A model generated the notes under the pieces. It did no database searches, had not been told where the DNA came from, and worked only from the letters and a program-made list of their open reading frames with translations. Below are positions 1 through 6,545 of a stretch of DNA of 6,545 nucleotides, one piece after another. Source of the stretch: Bacteroidota bacterium (GTDB lineage Bacteria; Bacteroidota; Bacteroidia; Bacteroidales; UBA1402); contig JAUZOU010000174.1 in NCBI GenBank assembly GCA_030706285.1, forward strand, positions 1 through 6,545. The letters are read 5' to 3'. Numbering within the stretch: position 1 is the stretch's first letter; each line of letters opens with the position of its first letter. The position numbers were made by a program, and so were the translations under genes.

Positions 1-563
1 TGGATCCTGCCGCTCCGAAATTTCAGCTGTTCAGATCATACGTGGCCGTTCATAACAATCAGACTCTTTTATTAATAGACCAGCATAGAGCCCATGTCCG
101 TGTTTTGTTCGAACGTTATAAAAAGCAACTGAAACTGAGACGTGCCCCTTCGCAGGCGCTTCTTTTCCCTGCCGTGCTACACCTGGATGACAGACAGCGA
201 ATGGATTTGCAACATCTGTCCGATGATCTTCAGGCACTTGGCTTTTTGTTCGACATGAGTGGTGAGTCTGTGGAAGTGTCAGCCATACCGGTCGATTCGC
301 AAGGACTGCAACTTGAGTCCTTGGTACTCGATCTCCTACATGCTGTTTCAGAAACCGGCATCAATCTGCCTTCTGAACATTCCGAACGGCTGGCTTTAAA
401 AATGGCCAACAAAGCAGCCATTCCCTATGACCAGGTGTTGGGCCAGGAAGAACTGGATAATCTGGTCGCTAAACTGATGGATACAAGTGAACCGACTTAT
501 ACGCCAGATGGGAAACGTGTTTATTGCTGGGATACTAAAGAGTCCTTGCAAAAGCTTTTCTGA
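1..563 (+). CDS. mutL: DNA mismatch repair protein MutL, C-terminal part (5' end outside window)
   Basis: Reading in frame from base 3 gives 186 residues to a TGA at 561-563. There is no real start in the window: the GTG at 42 is internal, since open coding sequence continues upstream of it. The segment matches the MutL C-terminal dimerisation domain: a beta-rich start (FRSYVAVHNNQTLLLIDQH), the DQH motif region at residues 26-37, a helical middle, and the usual closing block ending in ESLQKLF. MutL couples MutS mismatch recognition to strand incision and excision in the cytoplasm. The ATPase (GHKL) half lies left of the window. Odd point: residues expected in nicking-type MutL are missing. 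DQHA-x2-E-x4-E reads DQHRAHVRVLFE, the ACR-type site reads MANK (134-137), and the C-terminal CPHGRP-type site reads TPDGKR (167-172). The next gene starts about 170 bases downstream on the same strand, so co-transcription is possible but not shown. Confidence 0.93.
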   Translation, partial: DPAAPKFQLFRSYVAVHNNQTLLLIDQHRAHVRVLFERYKKQLKLRRAPSQALLFPAVLHLDDRQRMDLQHLSDDLQALGFLFDMSGESVEVSAIPVDSQGLQLESLVLDLLHAVSETGINLPSEHSERLALKMANKAAIPYDQVLGQEELDNLVAKLMDTSEPTYTPDGKRVYCWDTKESLQKLF

Positions 564-628
564 GGGTGAATCAGCGGAGAACTATTCATCCTGGTGGTGC
601 GTTCTTTATGAAGGATTCTAGATGGATT

Positions 629-642
629 ATACGTATACGTAT
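629..642. repeat. 14-base perfect palindrome between mutL and the peptidase gene
   Basis: ATACGTATACGTAT equals its own reverse complement and is also two turns of a 6-base unit (TATACG). It lies 66 bases after the mutL stop and 93 bases before the peptidase start. It has no loop and no T tract, so it does not look like a terminator; a protein-binding site or chance are both possible. Confidence 0.35.
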
Positions 643-734
643 GAAACGAACATGTTTGAAAAAGCGTCCAAGCAGATGATCATTACTGCATGCGAGTGAC
701 ATCTGACCTTGGTGTAACTAATAAATATGATCAT

Positions 735-1550
735 ATGAAAATCGGCATCTGCAATTTACCTTTGATCCCTTTAAGGATTGAACCGTCTGAACGGGCGGAA
801 ATGATCAGCCAGATTTTATACGGAGAGTTGGTCGATATCTTGGAAGAGCAGCCAGGATGGGTTAAGGTGCAGCTGCAGAGTGACGCTTATTCAGGCTGGT
901 GTACCGCCAAAATGATTCAGGAATTGCCTACTTCTTTATGGCAGGAACTATCCAGAAGCCGTCCATATGTTACATCTGCTGTGGTTTCTCATTGCCATTC
1001 AGCCCACGGTCAATTACTACTTCCTGCCGGTAGCCGTTTGTATGGCTATCTACCGTCAAAGCAGGTCTTTACGCAGTACAAAAGTTCCGTAACAGATGTC
1101 ATCCAGGAACATTGGACATTGTCGGAGAACCTCCTGCCGGGCGCCAACGGTGAAATGGTTAAACGTGTTCAGGCAGTCAATCCTTCTATCCTGGCGTTAC
1201 GGTTTATGAATGCGCCATATTTATGGGGCGGGAAATCTGTATTTGGCATTGATTGTTCCGGTCTCGTTCAGGTTGTCTTTTCCATGACCGGCCATTTTCT
1301 TCCCAGAGATGCAAAAGATCAAGCGCTGAAAGGACGTCCTGTTTCCCGGTTGGAAGAGGCACGGCCTGGTGATTTGGCTTTTTTTACTAACCCGGAAGGC
1401 AGGATTGTTCATGTTGGGATTGTATTCAAGGATCAGCAAATCATTCATGCATCGGGATCCGTCCATATTGACCAATTGGATGAAACAGGCATTTTTAGCG
1501 CCTCGTTAAACAAGTATACACATCAATTGCATCAACTCCGAAGGATTTAA
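735..1550 (+). CDS. SH3b-NlpC/P60 (C40 family) cysteine peptidase, probable murein dipeptidyl-peptidase
   Basis: A 271-residue protein. Residues 1 to about 70 form a bacterial SH3-like domain (YGELVDILEEQPGWVKVQL), followed by a second, less clear SH3-like or linker region to about 150. The C-terminal NlpC/P60 domain carries the full catalytic set: Cys174 in GIDCSG, His226 in VHVGIV and His238 in IIHASG, plus the family motifs APYLWGGKS and RPGDLAFF. Such enzymes cut gamma-D-glutamyl bonds in cell-wall peptides. YkfC-type members with N-terminal SH3 domains release L-Ala-D-Glu during peptide recycling, and I infer a similar role. There is no signal peptide or membrane segment, so the protein is probably cytoplasmic. 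I chose ATG 735 over the in-frame ATG 690 because relatives, as I remember them, begin M-x-x-GICNL and the 15 extra residues have no domain character. No clear Shine-Dalgarno sequence precedes it. It converges with the HTCS gene across a 132-base gap. Confidence 0.9.
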   Translation: MKIGICNLPLIPLRIEPSERAEMISQILYGELVDILEEQPGWVKVQLQSDAYSGWCTAKMIQELPTSLWQELSRSRPYVTSAVVSHCHSAHGQLLLPAGSRLYGYLPSKQVFTQYKSSVTDVIQEHWTLSENLLPGANGEMVKRVQAVNPSILALRFMNAPYLWGGKSVFGIDCSGLVQVVFSMTGHFLPRDAKDQALKGRPVSRLEEARPGDLAFFTNPEGRIVHVGIVFKDQQIIHASGSVHIDQLDETGIFSASLNKYTHQLHQLRRI

Positions 1551-1682
1551 AACCTGGCGCTCTGTTTTTGTGCGATTGTAAAAGCTATAAAAAGAGGCGT
1601 ATAAATCTTTGATATATTGCAATATGCGAAGTGGAAATATGATGTGCAAGGTTTAGCGGATGCATGCAAAACAGATACTATT
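1551..1682. other. Convergent intergenic gap between the peptidase and HTCS genes
   Basis: This 132-base A/T-rich gap lies where the + strand pair meets the - strand sugar module, so both transcripts should end in or near it. I could not find a convincing stem followed by a T tract on either strand. It contains a 12-base perfect palindrome, ATATTGCAATAT at 1614-1625, which has no loop and is too A/T-rich to act as a normal intrinsic terminator. An open frame that enters here (1617-1817) overlaps the HTCS end and shows no protein-like features. Confidence 0.5.
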
Positions 1683-4439
1683 TTATTTTCGTACACGTTT
1701 CAGGTAATCACTCGGACTTTCATTATAAAATTCCCTGAAACATTTTGTAAAATAAGAAGGAGACGTAAAACCTGTATCGTAAGTCACTTCAGAAATAGTT
1801 TTCTCAGTCGTAGATAATAACTGACATGCTTTTTTAAGGCGAATGATCTTCAACAGTTCATTGGGCGAGTAATCAGTCATGGATTTAATTTTGCGGTATA
1901 GTTGCACACGTGACAAGCCTATTGATTTGCCTAAATCCTCCATACTCAGTTCGGAATTGGAGATATCTTTCTCAATGATCTGGCGGAATTTATCGAGAAA
2001 ACCTTTTTTATCCTGTACATTCAAACGGCCTTTGTCATCCTCAGAAAAAAATTGTTCTCTAAATATTTTTTTCAATTGCTGCCTGTTTTCTATCAATTTG
2101 CGTATTCGGACCTGCAATAACGTAGCATTGAACGGCTTGGAAATATAATCATCTGCACCGTTCTCAAAACCTGTAATGCGTTGTTCAACAAGAGAACAGG
2201 CGGTCAGAAGAATGATTGGAATATGACTGGTTGAAAGCTCTTGTTTTAAGCGTTGACACAAGGCAATACCATCCACTTTAGGCATCATTACATCACTTAC
2301 AATAATGTCAGGTACATATTTTATAGCCTTTCGGAGTCCTTCCTCACCGTCTTTTGCTTCATAAACCGTATATTGATTTTGCAAGATCGTTTTAATATAC
2401 ACACAGATATCCGGATTGTCATCCACAACCAAAATTGTCGGCAGATCCTGAGCTTCCGTCGCTTCAAAAACAGTTTCACGGTAAGTATCAACTACCTCAT
2501 TCAAAGTAGTTGTCATCTCGCATTTTTCAGAATCTTTCTCCAATTCCATTTGTGTCTGTTTGAAGGGAATTCTAACAATAAAGGTCGTTTTGCCACTTTG
2601 ACTGATTACCTGAATATCTCCTTCGTGCAATTCTACCAATGCTTTTACCAATGCCAACCCTATTCCTGAGCCTGCCATACGGGAATCCACTTGATAAAAA
2701 CGTTCAAAAATATGGTGAATATCTTCCGGAGAAAGGCCTTCACCCGAATTGGAAATTGATATCTCGGCAAACGTCTGAATCTCTTTTTCAATTTTATTCA
2801 ATGAGACTGTAATATGACCTTTTTCTGGTGTGTATTTAAAAGCATTGGATAACAAATTATAATAAATACGTTCCATCTTTTCAACATCAAAAGAAAACGT
2901 AAAATCGGCAGAAGAGAGTACCTGAAAATCGAAAGCCAAGTGCTTTTGCCGGCTCATTTCAACAAAAGCCTCATTCAGGTCCAGTAATTGTTGTTTCAAA
3001 TCGTGACTACCCGGGTTTAATTTTAGTTTCCCATTTTCAAATTTCCGGAAGTCAATAATTTGATTCAACAGATTCAATAAAATGTCTGCATTCTTATGGA
3101 TCAAATGAAGTAACCGATGTTGTTCCGGCGTCATGTGTTTATCAGACAAGAGTGTACTGACAGGTCCTGAGATCAACGTCAAAGGGGTCTTGAATTCATG
3201 GGAAATATTGGTAAAAAAGACCAGCTTGGCATAGGTGGCTTCTTCTAATTGTTTGGAAAGCAAAACCAGTTGATCCCGCTGTTTTTCCAAAATATTCTTT
3301 TGCTTCAGAATGGCGTCATTCTTTTGCTCCAGCTGAATGTTCAGACGATTCTTGGAACGATAGGCATGAAAAAGGAAAAAGAATAAGACGATTAACAAAA
3401 CGACAATGGCAGAAACACTGATCAACAAATAACGTTGCAAGGTATATTGAGTCGTAAAAGCATCAACCCGCCCATTCAAAAAGCCTATTTTATTTTCTTG
3501 TTCAATGATCTCATCCGATTGAAGTTTTAAAATCCTTGCATTCGTCTGATCAACAACAGCCGTGTAAAGCGTGTTGTTCTTATTGAATGGTTTTCCTTCA
3601 AGGATTTTGATGACCAGTTGGATAATCTTATCCCCGCCTGTCGGATAAATAAATGTCGCTTTCAATTTGTTGTCAAGTACCTGCTCAATGCCTCCGTCTT
3701 TTCCAGGTAAAGCATCTATACCCAGAAAATAAATGCCATCCGATCCTCTCTTTTGGGCTTCATTAAAAGCGCCAAGCGCCATTCGGTCGTTTTGGGCAAA
3801 AACCAGGTCAACGTGATTATGCATTGCCAGCGCTTCTTTCATTTTTTCTCCAGCCACTTTTTTAGACCATGCTGCATCAACTTGATAGACCAGTTTTATG
3901 TTGGGATATTGTCGGATAACACTATTAAAACCCTGATGCCTTTCAATCGCAGAAGTTGATCCTTCCAGACCACAAAATTCAAATACCTTGCCCTTGCCTT
4001 TCAACAGATTCACAGCATAATGACCGACTTCTTTGCCAATCTGATAATTGTCGGCAGCTATATAGGCGGTATATTGATCGGATAGTATTTTTCTGTCCAC
4101 CAAGACAACAGGGATCCCACTCTGATAGGCTTTTTCAATGACAGGAGTCATTGGAGCCGCTTCGTTCGGAGAAACAATCAGCAAATCAACCTTCTGGTCA
4201 ATGAATGACTCTATGTCATTGATTTGTTGATGGGTATCATCTTTCACCGTTTTTATGACCAGCTTCAAACCAGGATGAAGAAGTGCCTCATGACGCATCT
4301 CGGTGTTCATTTTCTGACGCCAGTCGTCGTCGCTGCATTGAGAAATGCCAATGGTATAGGTTGACTTATTCTTAGTACAAGCTGTCAGCGATAAGAGTAT
4401 AACTAGAAAGAAAAAATGAATGATGGATCTTCTGCCCAT
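1683..4439 (-). CDS. Hybrid two-component system (HTCS) sensor/regulator with sugar-binding-protein-like sensor domain
   Basis: A 918-residue one-protein signalling system. An N-terminal signal (1-20) ends in a lipobox-like LTAC with Cys21. Residues 27-310 are a periplasmic type-I sugar-binding domain resembling RbsB, with VDRK (Asp115, Arg116), AIERHQGF (Arg167), FAQNDRMALGAF (Asn217, Asp218) and GIDALPG (Asp242). One membrane span at about 337-359 and a coiled coil at 362-400 follow. The kinase has His414 in NISHEFKTPLT, an N box (Asn528, Asn532), a G1 box NSGEG (564-568), an F box IFERFYQ and a G2 box GSGIGL (590-595). The receiver (about 668-785) has Asp673, Asp674, phospho-acceptor Asp716, Thr746 and Lys768. 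An AraC-type double helix-turn-helix (about 815-915) closes the chain. Binding of a periplasmic sugar should drive phosphorelay and activation of a linked sugar-use locus. Fructose is the best guess, by analogy to BT1754 of B. thetaiotaomicron and from the adjoining kinase and permease. The start is set by the signal sequence. A candidate -7 element lies in the 68-base gap upstream. Confidence 0.95.
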   Translation of the reverse strand: MGRRSIIHFFFLVILLSLTACTKNKSTYTIGISQCSDDDWRQKMNTEMRHEALLHPGLKLVIKTVKDDTHQQINDIESFIDQKVDLLIVSPNEAAPMTPVIEKAYQSGIPVVLVDRKILSDQYTAYIAADNYQIGKEVGHYAVNLLKGKGKVFEFCGLEGSTSAIERHQGFNSVIRQYPNIKLVYQVDAAWSKKVAGEKMKEALAMHNHVDLVFAQNDRMALGAFNEAQKRGSDGIYFLGIDALPGKDGGIEQVLDNKLKATFIYPTGGDKIIQLVIKILEGKPFNKNNTLYTAVVDQTNARILKLQSDEIIEQENKIGFLNGRVDAFTTQYTLQRYLLISVSAIVVLLIVLFFFLFHAYRSKNRLNIQLEQKNDAILKQKNILEKQRDQLVLLSKQLEEATYAKLVFFTNISHEFKTPLTLISGPVSTLLSDKHMTPEQHRLLHLIHKNADILLNLLNQIIDFRKFENGKLKLNPGSHDLKQQLLDLNEAFVEMSRQKHLAFDFQVLSSADFTFSFDVEKMERIYYNLLSNAFKYTPEKGHITVSLNKIEKEIQTFAEISISNSGEGLSPEDIHHIFERFYQVDSRMAGSGIGLALVKALVELHEGDIQVISQSGKTTFIVRIPFKQTQMELEKDSEKCEMTTTLNEVVDTYRETVFEATEAQDLPTILVVDDNPDICVYIKTILQNQYTVYEAKDGEEGLRKAIKYVPDIIVSDVMMPKVDGIALCQRLKQELSTSHIPIILLTACSLVEQRITGFENGADDYISKPFNATLLQVRIRKLIENRQQLKKIFREQFFSEDDKGRLNVQDKKGFLDKFRQIIEKDISNSELSMEDLGKSIGLSRVQLYRKIKSMTDYSPNELLKIIRLKKACQLLSTTEKTISEVTYDTGFTSPSYFTKCFREFYNESPSDYLKRVRK

Positions 4440-4470
4440 AAATTATCAAATCATAACATTGTAATCAGAT

Positions 4471-4478
4471 CAAAGTTA
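4471..4478 (-). promoter_or_regulatory. Candidate Bacteroidota -7 promoter element for the HTCS gene
   Basis: On the - strand these bases read TAACTTTG, a full match to the Bacteroides sigma-ABfr -7 consensus TAnnTTTG, and sit 31 bases before the HTCS ATG. A TTTG lies upstream at 4492-4495, but only 13 bases separate it from the -7 element instead of the usual 19 to 21, so there is no well-placed -33 element. If real, it would let the sensor be transcribed separately from the kinase and permease genes upstream of it. Confidence 0.4.
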
Positions 4479-4507
4479 GTCATTTTTAGAGCAAAAATGG
4501 AGCATCC

Positions 4508-5392
4508 CTATTTTTCAACTGTCTCTAAAAAACAATCAGGGAGCTTGGGCATCGCTCCATTTTGTGTACAGACATAAGCTGAAACATCAACAGCAAACTG
4601 ATGCGCTTTTTGTATGGATTGTCCATGAAGTAACGCTGCAATGAAGGCGGCAGTAAAAGAATCACCGGCGCCAACCGTATCGGCAACAGTAACTTTGGGG
4701 GTTTCGCAAAAAGAGGTTTCTGTTGGAGTAAAGACGCAGCTTCCAAGAGACCCTTTTGTCAAGATTACCATTCTAAGATTGAACTCTGAAAGTAATTTCC
4801 GGCACACAGACGTTTCAGACAAATTTTTCCAATCGAACAGCGTTGAGACAACAGCCGCTTCTTCATCGTTAATCTTCAAAACATTACATTTAAGCAGCGA
4901 CTTATGAATCAGCTCTCTTGAATAAAAATGCTGCCGCAAGTTGATGTCAAAAATTTTATAAGCCTCTTCTGGCACCTGATCCAGAAAACGATTGATGGTG
5001 TCCCGGGAGAGATGACTCCTTTGCGCTAAAGATCCAAAGCAGACTGCCATCGTATTTTTAGCCATATCTTCCAGCTGAGGTGTAAAGGGAATAAAATCCC
5101 AGGCCACCTGCTCACAAATCTTATATTGTGGAACACCTGCCTGATCAAGGGTTATCAAAACAGAGCCGGTAGGCTTGGCGACAGTTTCAATCAGATGGTT
5201 AAGCTTTCTATTAGCCAAACTCTGAAGAATTTCCTCACCAGCGATGTCCTTACCGATAGCGCTCACGACGAAGCCTTCATATCCAAATTGAGCTATATGA
5301 TAGGCGAAATTAGCTGGTGCTCCTCCAAGCACTTTCCCTTCAGGAAATACATCCCAAAGTATTTCTCCAATTCCGACAATTAGTTTTTTCAT
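4508..5392 (-). CDS. PfkB-family carbohydrate kinase, probable fructokinase
   Basis: A 294-residue ribokinase/PfkB-fold kinase, the usual length for a fructokinase. It opens with the typical strand MKKLIVGIGEILWDVFP, followed by the sugar-binding GGAPANFAYH (23-32). The IGKD (47-50) and QVAWDFIPF (95-103) regions are as in fructokinases. PfkB signature 2, DTVGAGDSF (238-246), supplies the anion hole and the catalytic base Asp244. It should phosphorylate a cytoplasmic sugar with ATP; fructose to fructose 6-phosphate is the inferred reaction, although the sequence cannot exclude another hexose. I chose the ATG at 5390-5392. The frame stays open back to an ATG at 5482, but that version overlaps the permease gene by 74 bases and adds 30 basic residues foreign to the family. 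With this start the gap to the permease stop is 16 bases, which points to one operon. The HTCS gene begins 68 bases downstream. Confidence 0.92.
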   Translation of the reverse strand: MKKLIVGIGEILWDVFPEGKVLGGAPANFAYHIAQFGYEGFVVSAIGKDIAGEEILQSLANRKLNHLIETVAKPTGSVLITLDQAGVPQYKICEQVAWDFIPFTPQLEDMAKNTMAVCFGSLAQRSHLSRDTINRFLDQVPEEAYKIFDINLRQHFYSRELIHKSLLKCNVLKINDEEAAVVSTLFDWKNLSETSVCRKLLSEFNLRMVILTKGSLGSCVFTPTETSFCETPKVTVADTVGAGDSFTAAFIAALLHGQSIQKAHQFAVDVSAYVCTQNGAMPKLPDCFLETVEK

Positions 5393-5408
5393 TAGAAATA
5401 GGTTGATG

Positions 5409-6545
5409 TTAAATGATCTCTCTTTCAATTTCCTCCAACGACTTACCTTTCGTTTCCGGGATCCATTTTTTAACAAAGACAAAGGCCAAAAGGCTTAATA
5501 CCGCAAAGAATCCGAATAAAAAGGCTCCACCAAATTGATTTAATACATAAGGAGAGGACTGCACGATCACAAACGTGCAAAGCCAACTAATAGTGGTAGA
5601 AAAAGATAGGGCTATTCCACGCACCCGGTTGGGGTATATTTCCGAAGTAACCACCCACATGACAGGAGCAAACGAGGCTGCAAAAAAAGCAATGTAAGCT
5701 AATAAAGCAACCACAATGCTCAGATTATTCCCGTTAAAAGTAAATGCATAGGTCAGATAACTCAAAGAGAGTGTCATTCCGGCAGCACCCCATAGCAGCA
5801 ATGTTTTTCGTCCTTTTTTATCGACCAACCATAACGCCACTATTGTTGCCAGGAAATTCACCAATCCAACCAATATGGATTGCATGGAGGCGGTATTTCC
5901 TCCTACTCCCGTCTTTTCAAAGATGATCGGCGCATAACTGACAACCGCATTGATGCCTGTTATTTGTTGAAATGCAGCCAGAAGTGTACCTAATAAGACA
6001 ACTTTTCCGGTTCTTCCTTTAAATAAGTCATAAAAGGATGCCTTTTCTTTTCTGGTATCCTTGATCATTGATTGTTCCATGGATTGCATTTCATCTTTTG
6101 CATAGTGCGTTCCTCCAATTTTAATCAGCACAGCCATTGCTTCTTCATTTTTCCCTTTGGATAACAACCAACGAGGACTTTCCGGAAACGAGACCGATAA
6201 ATAACCAAAAAATAGCATGCTGAATACAAATGGAATAGCCAACATGTAACGCCAGCCATCAACAAAATCTATTAGAAAATAGTTAAAAACATAAGCGAGT
6301 AAAATGCCTATCACAATAGCAAACTGATTGAAAGAAACTAACGTGCCTCTTTTTTCCGCTGGAGCAATTTCTGAAATATACATCGGGGCAATCACTGAAA
6401 CTGCTCCGACAGCGATGCCTGCAATCAATCTGAAAAACGCCAACATAAACACAGATTGTGACAGAGCACATCCCAACGACGAGATGGTAAAAAGAACGGA
6501 TATAATCATCATGACTTTCTTTCGCCCATATCTGTTTGCAAAAAA
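5409..6545 (-). CDS. MFS sugar-porter family permease, N-terminus outside window
   Basis: 378 residues are visible; the reading frame is open to the window edge. The ATG at 6512 is internal, because the codons before it encode FANRYGRKKV, the cytoplasmic loop motif of major facilitator transporters. Sugar-porter (TC 2.A.1.1) hallmarks follow in order: RLIAGIAVG (39-47), SEIAPAEKRG (58-67), PESPRWLL (121-128), QQITGINAVVSYAP (193-206), DKKGRKT (242-248), SEIYPNRVRG (301-310) and PETKGKSLEEIE (363-374). About 65 to 80 residues with the first membrane helices should lie to the right, for a total near 450. It is an inner-membrane, probably proton-coupled, monosaccharide importer. Placement just upstream of the sugar kinase suggests it supplies that kinase, as BT1758 and BT1757 do for fructose in B. 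thetaiotaomicron. The substrate is inferred from context. The promoter is not in the window. Confidence 0.94.
   Translation of the reverse strand, partial: FFANRYGRKKVMMIISVLFTISSLGCALSQSVFMLAFFRLIAGIAVGAVSVIAPMYISEIAPAEKRGTLVSFNQFAIVIGILLAYVFNYFLIDFVDGWRYMLAIPFVFSMLFFGYLSVSFPESPRWLLSKGKNEEAMAVLIKIGGTHYAKDEMQSMEQSMIKDTRKEKASFYDLFKGRTGKVVLLGTLLAAFQQITGINAVVSYAPIIFEKTGVGGNTASMQSILVGLVNFLATIVALWLVDKKGRKTLLLWGAAGMTLSLSYLTYAFTFNGNNLSIVVALLAYIAFFAASFAPVMWVVTSEIYPNRVRGIALSFSTTISWLCTFVIVQSSPYVLNQFGGAFLFGFFAVLSLLAFVFVKKWIPETKGKSLEEIEREII

Noticed and set aside
578..619. Imperfect inverted repeat after mutL (AGAACTATTCAT at 578-589 and ATGAAGGATTCT at 608-619) as a terminator
   Set aside because: Three of twelve pairs mismatch, the loop is 18 bases and no T tract follows.
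690..734. Longer start (ATG 690) for the NlpC/P60 peptidase
   Set aside because: The 15 extra residues are not part of the SH3 domain and form no signal peptide; ATG 735 gives the start expected for the family.
1614..1625. ATATTGCAATAT palindrome as a bidirectional terminator
   Set aside because: It is A/T-rich with no loop and no adjoining T run; a 12-base palindrome of this composition can easily occur by chance.
1617..1817. 66-codon + strand frame across the convergent gap
   Set aside because: Most of it is antisense to the AraC domain end of the HTCS, and the product has no recognisable protein character.
2253..2669. 138-codon + strand frame antisense to the HTCS
   Set aside because: It is a shadow of the kinase and receiver coding sequence; its translation is rich in Phe, Cys, His and Asn and shows no domain.
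5393..5482. Longer start (ATG 5482) for the sugar kinase
   Set aside because: It would overlap the permease gene by 74 bases and put 30 basic, non-conserved residues before the canonical first strand of the PfkB fold.
1..6545. Mobile element, CRISPR, tRNA/rRNA, toxin-antitoxin or defence system
   Set aside because: No transposase, integrase, repeat array, RNA gene or toxin-like frame was seen; all long frames belong to the five genes described.

Overview
The window looks like chromosomal DNA from a Bacteroidales bacterium (Bacteroidota). Three things suggest this. It encodes a hybrid two-component system (HTCS) that joins a sensor, histidine kinase, receiver and AraC-type regulator in one chain, an architecture characteristic of that group. 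The starts lack clear Shine-Dalgarno sequences and one intergenic gap carries a TAnnTTTG-type -7 element. The MutL and NlpC/P60 proteins also resemble Bacteroides-type homologues as I remember them. The species cannot be named from this window.

Layout: two genes on the + strand occupy the left quarter and three on the - strand fill the rest, so they converge at about 1551-1682. Bases 1-563 are the 3' end of mutL (DNA mismatch repair). Bases 735-1550 encode a soluble SH3b-NlpC/P60 cysteine peptidase, probably used for murein peptide recycling. On the - strand, read right to left, are a sugar-porter MFS permease (5409-6545, its N-terminus lying beyond the right edge), a PfkB-family sugar kinase most like fructokinase (4508-5392), and a 918-residue HTCS with a ribose/fructose-binding-protein-like sensor (1683-4439).

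The three - strand genes form a coherent sugar module: inner-membrane import of a monosaccharide, phosphorylation to a sugar phosphate, and a periplasmic sensor for the free sugar that drives transcription. Content and order recall the fructan utilisation locus of Bacteroides thetaiotaomicron (HTCS BT1754, fructokinase BT1757, importer BT1758, followed by GH32 and SusC/SusD genes). I therefore infer the edge of a fructan or fructose utilisation locus continuing past the right end. The substrate is inferred, not shown by the sequence.

I found no IS element, CRISPR array, RNA gene or attachment site, and no clearly new system. The points most worth a second look are the degenerate endonuclease motifs of the MutL C-terminus, the lipoprotein-type signal on the HTCS, and the altered sugar pocket of its sensor. 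No stretch without a gene exceeds about 170 bases.
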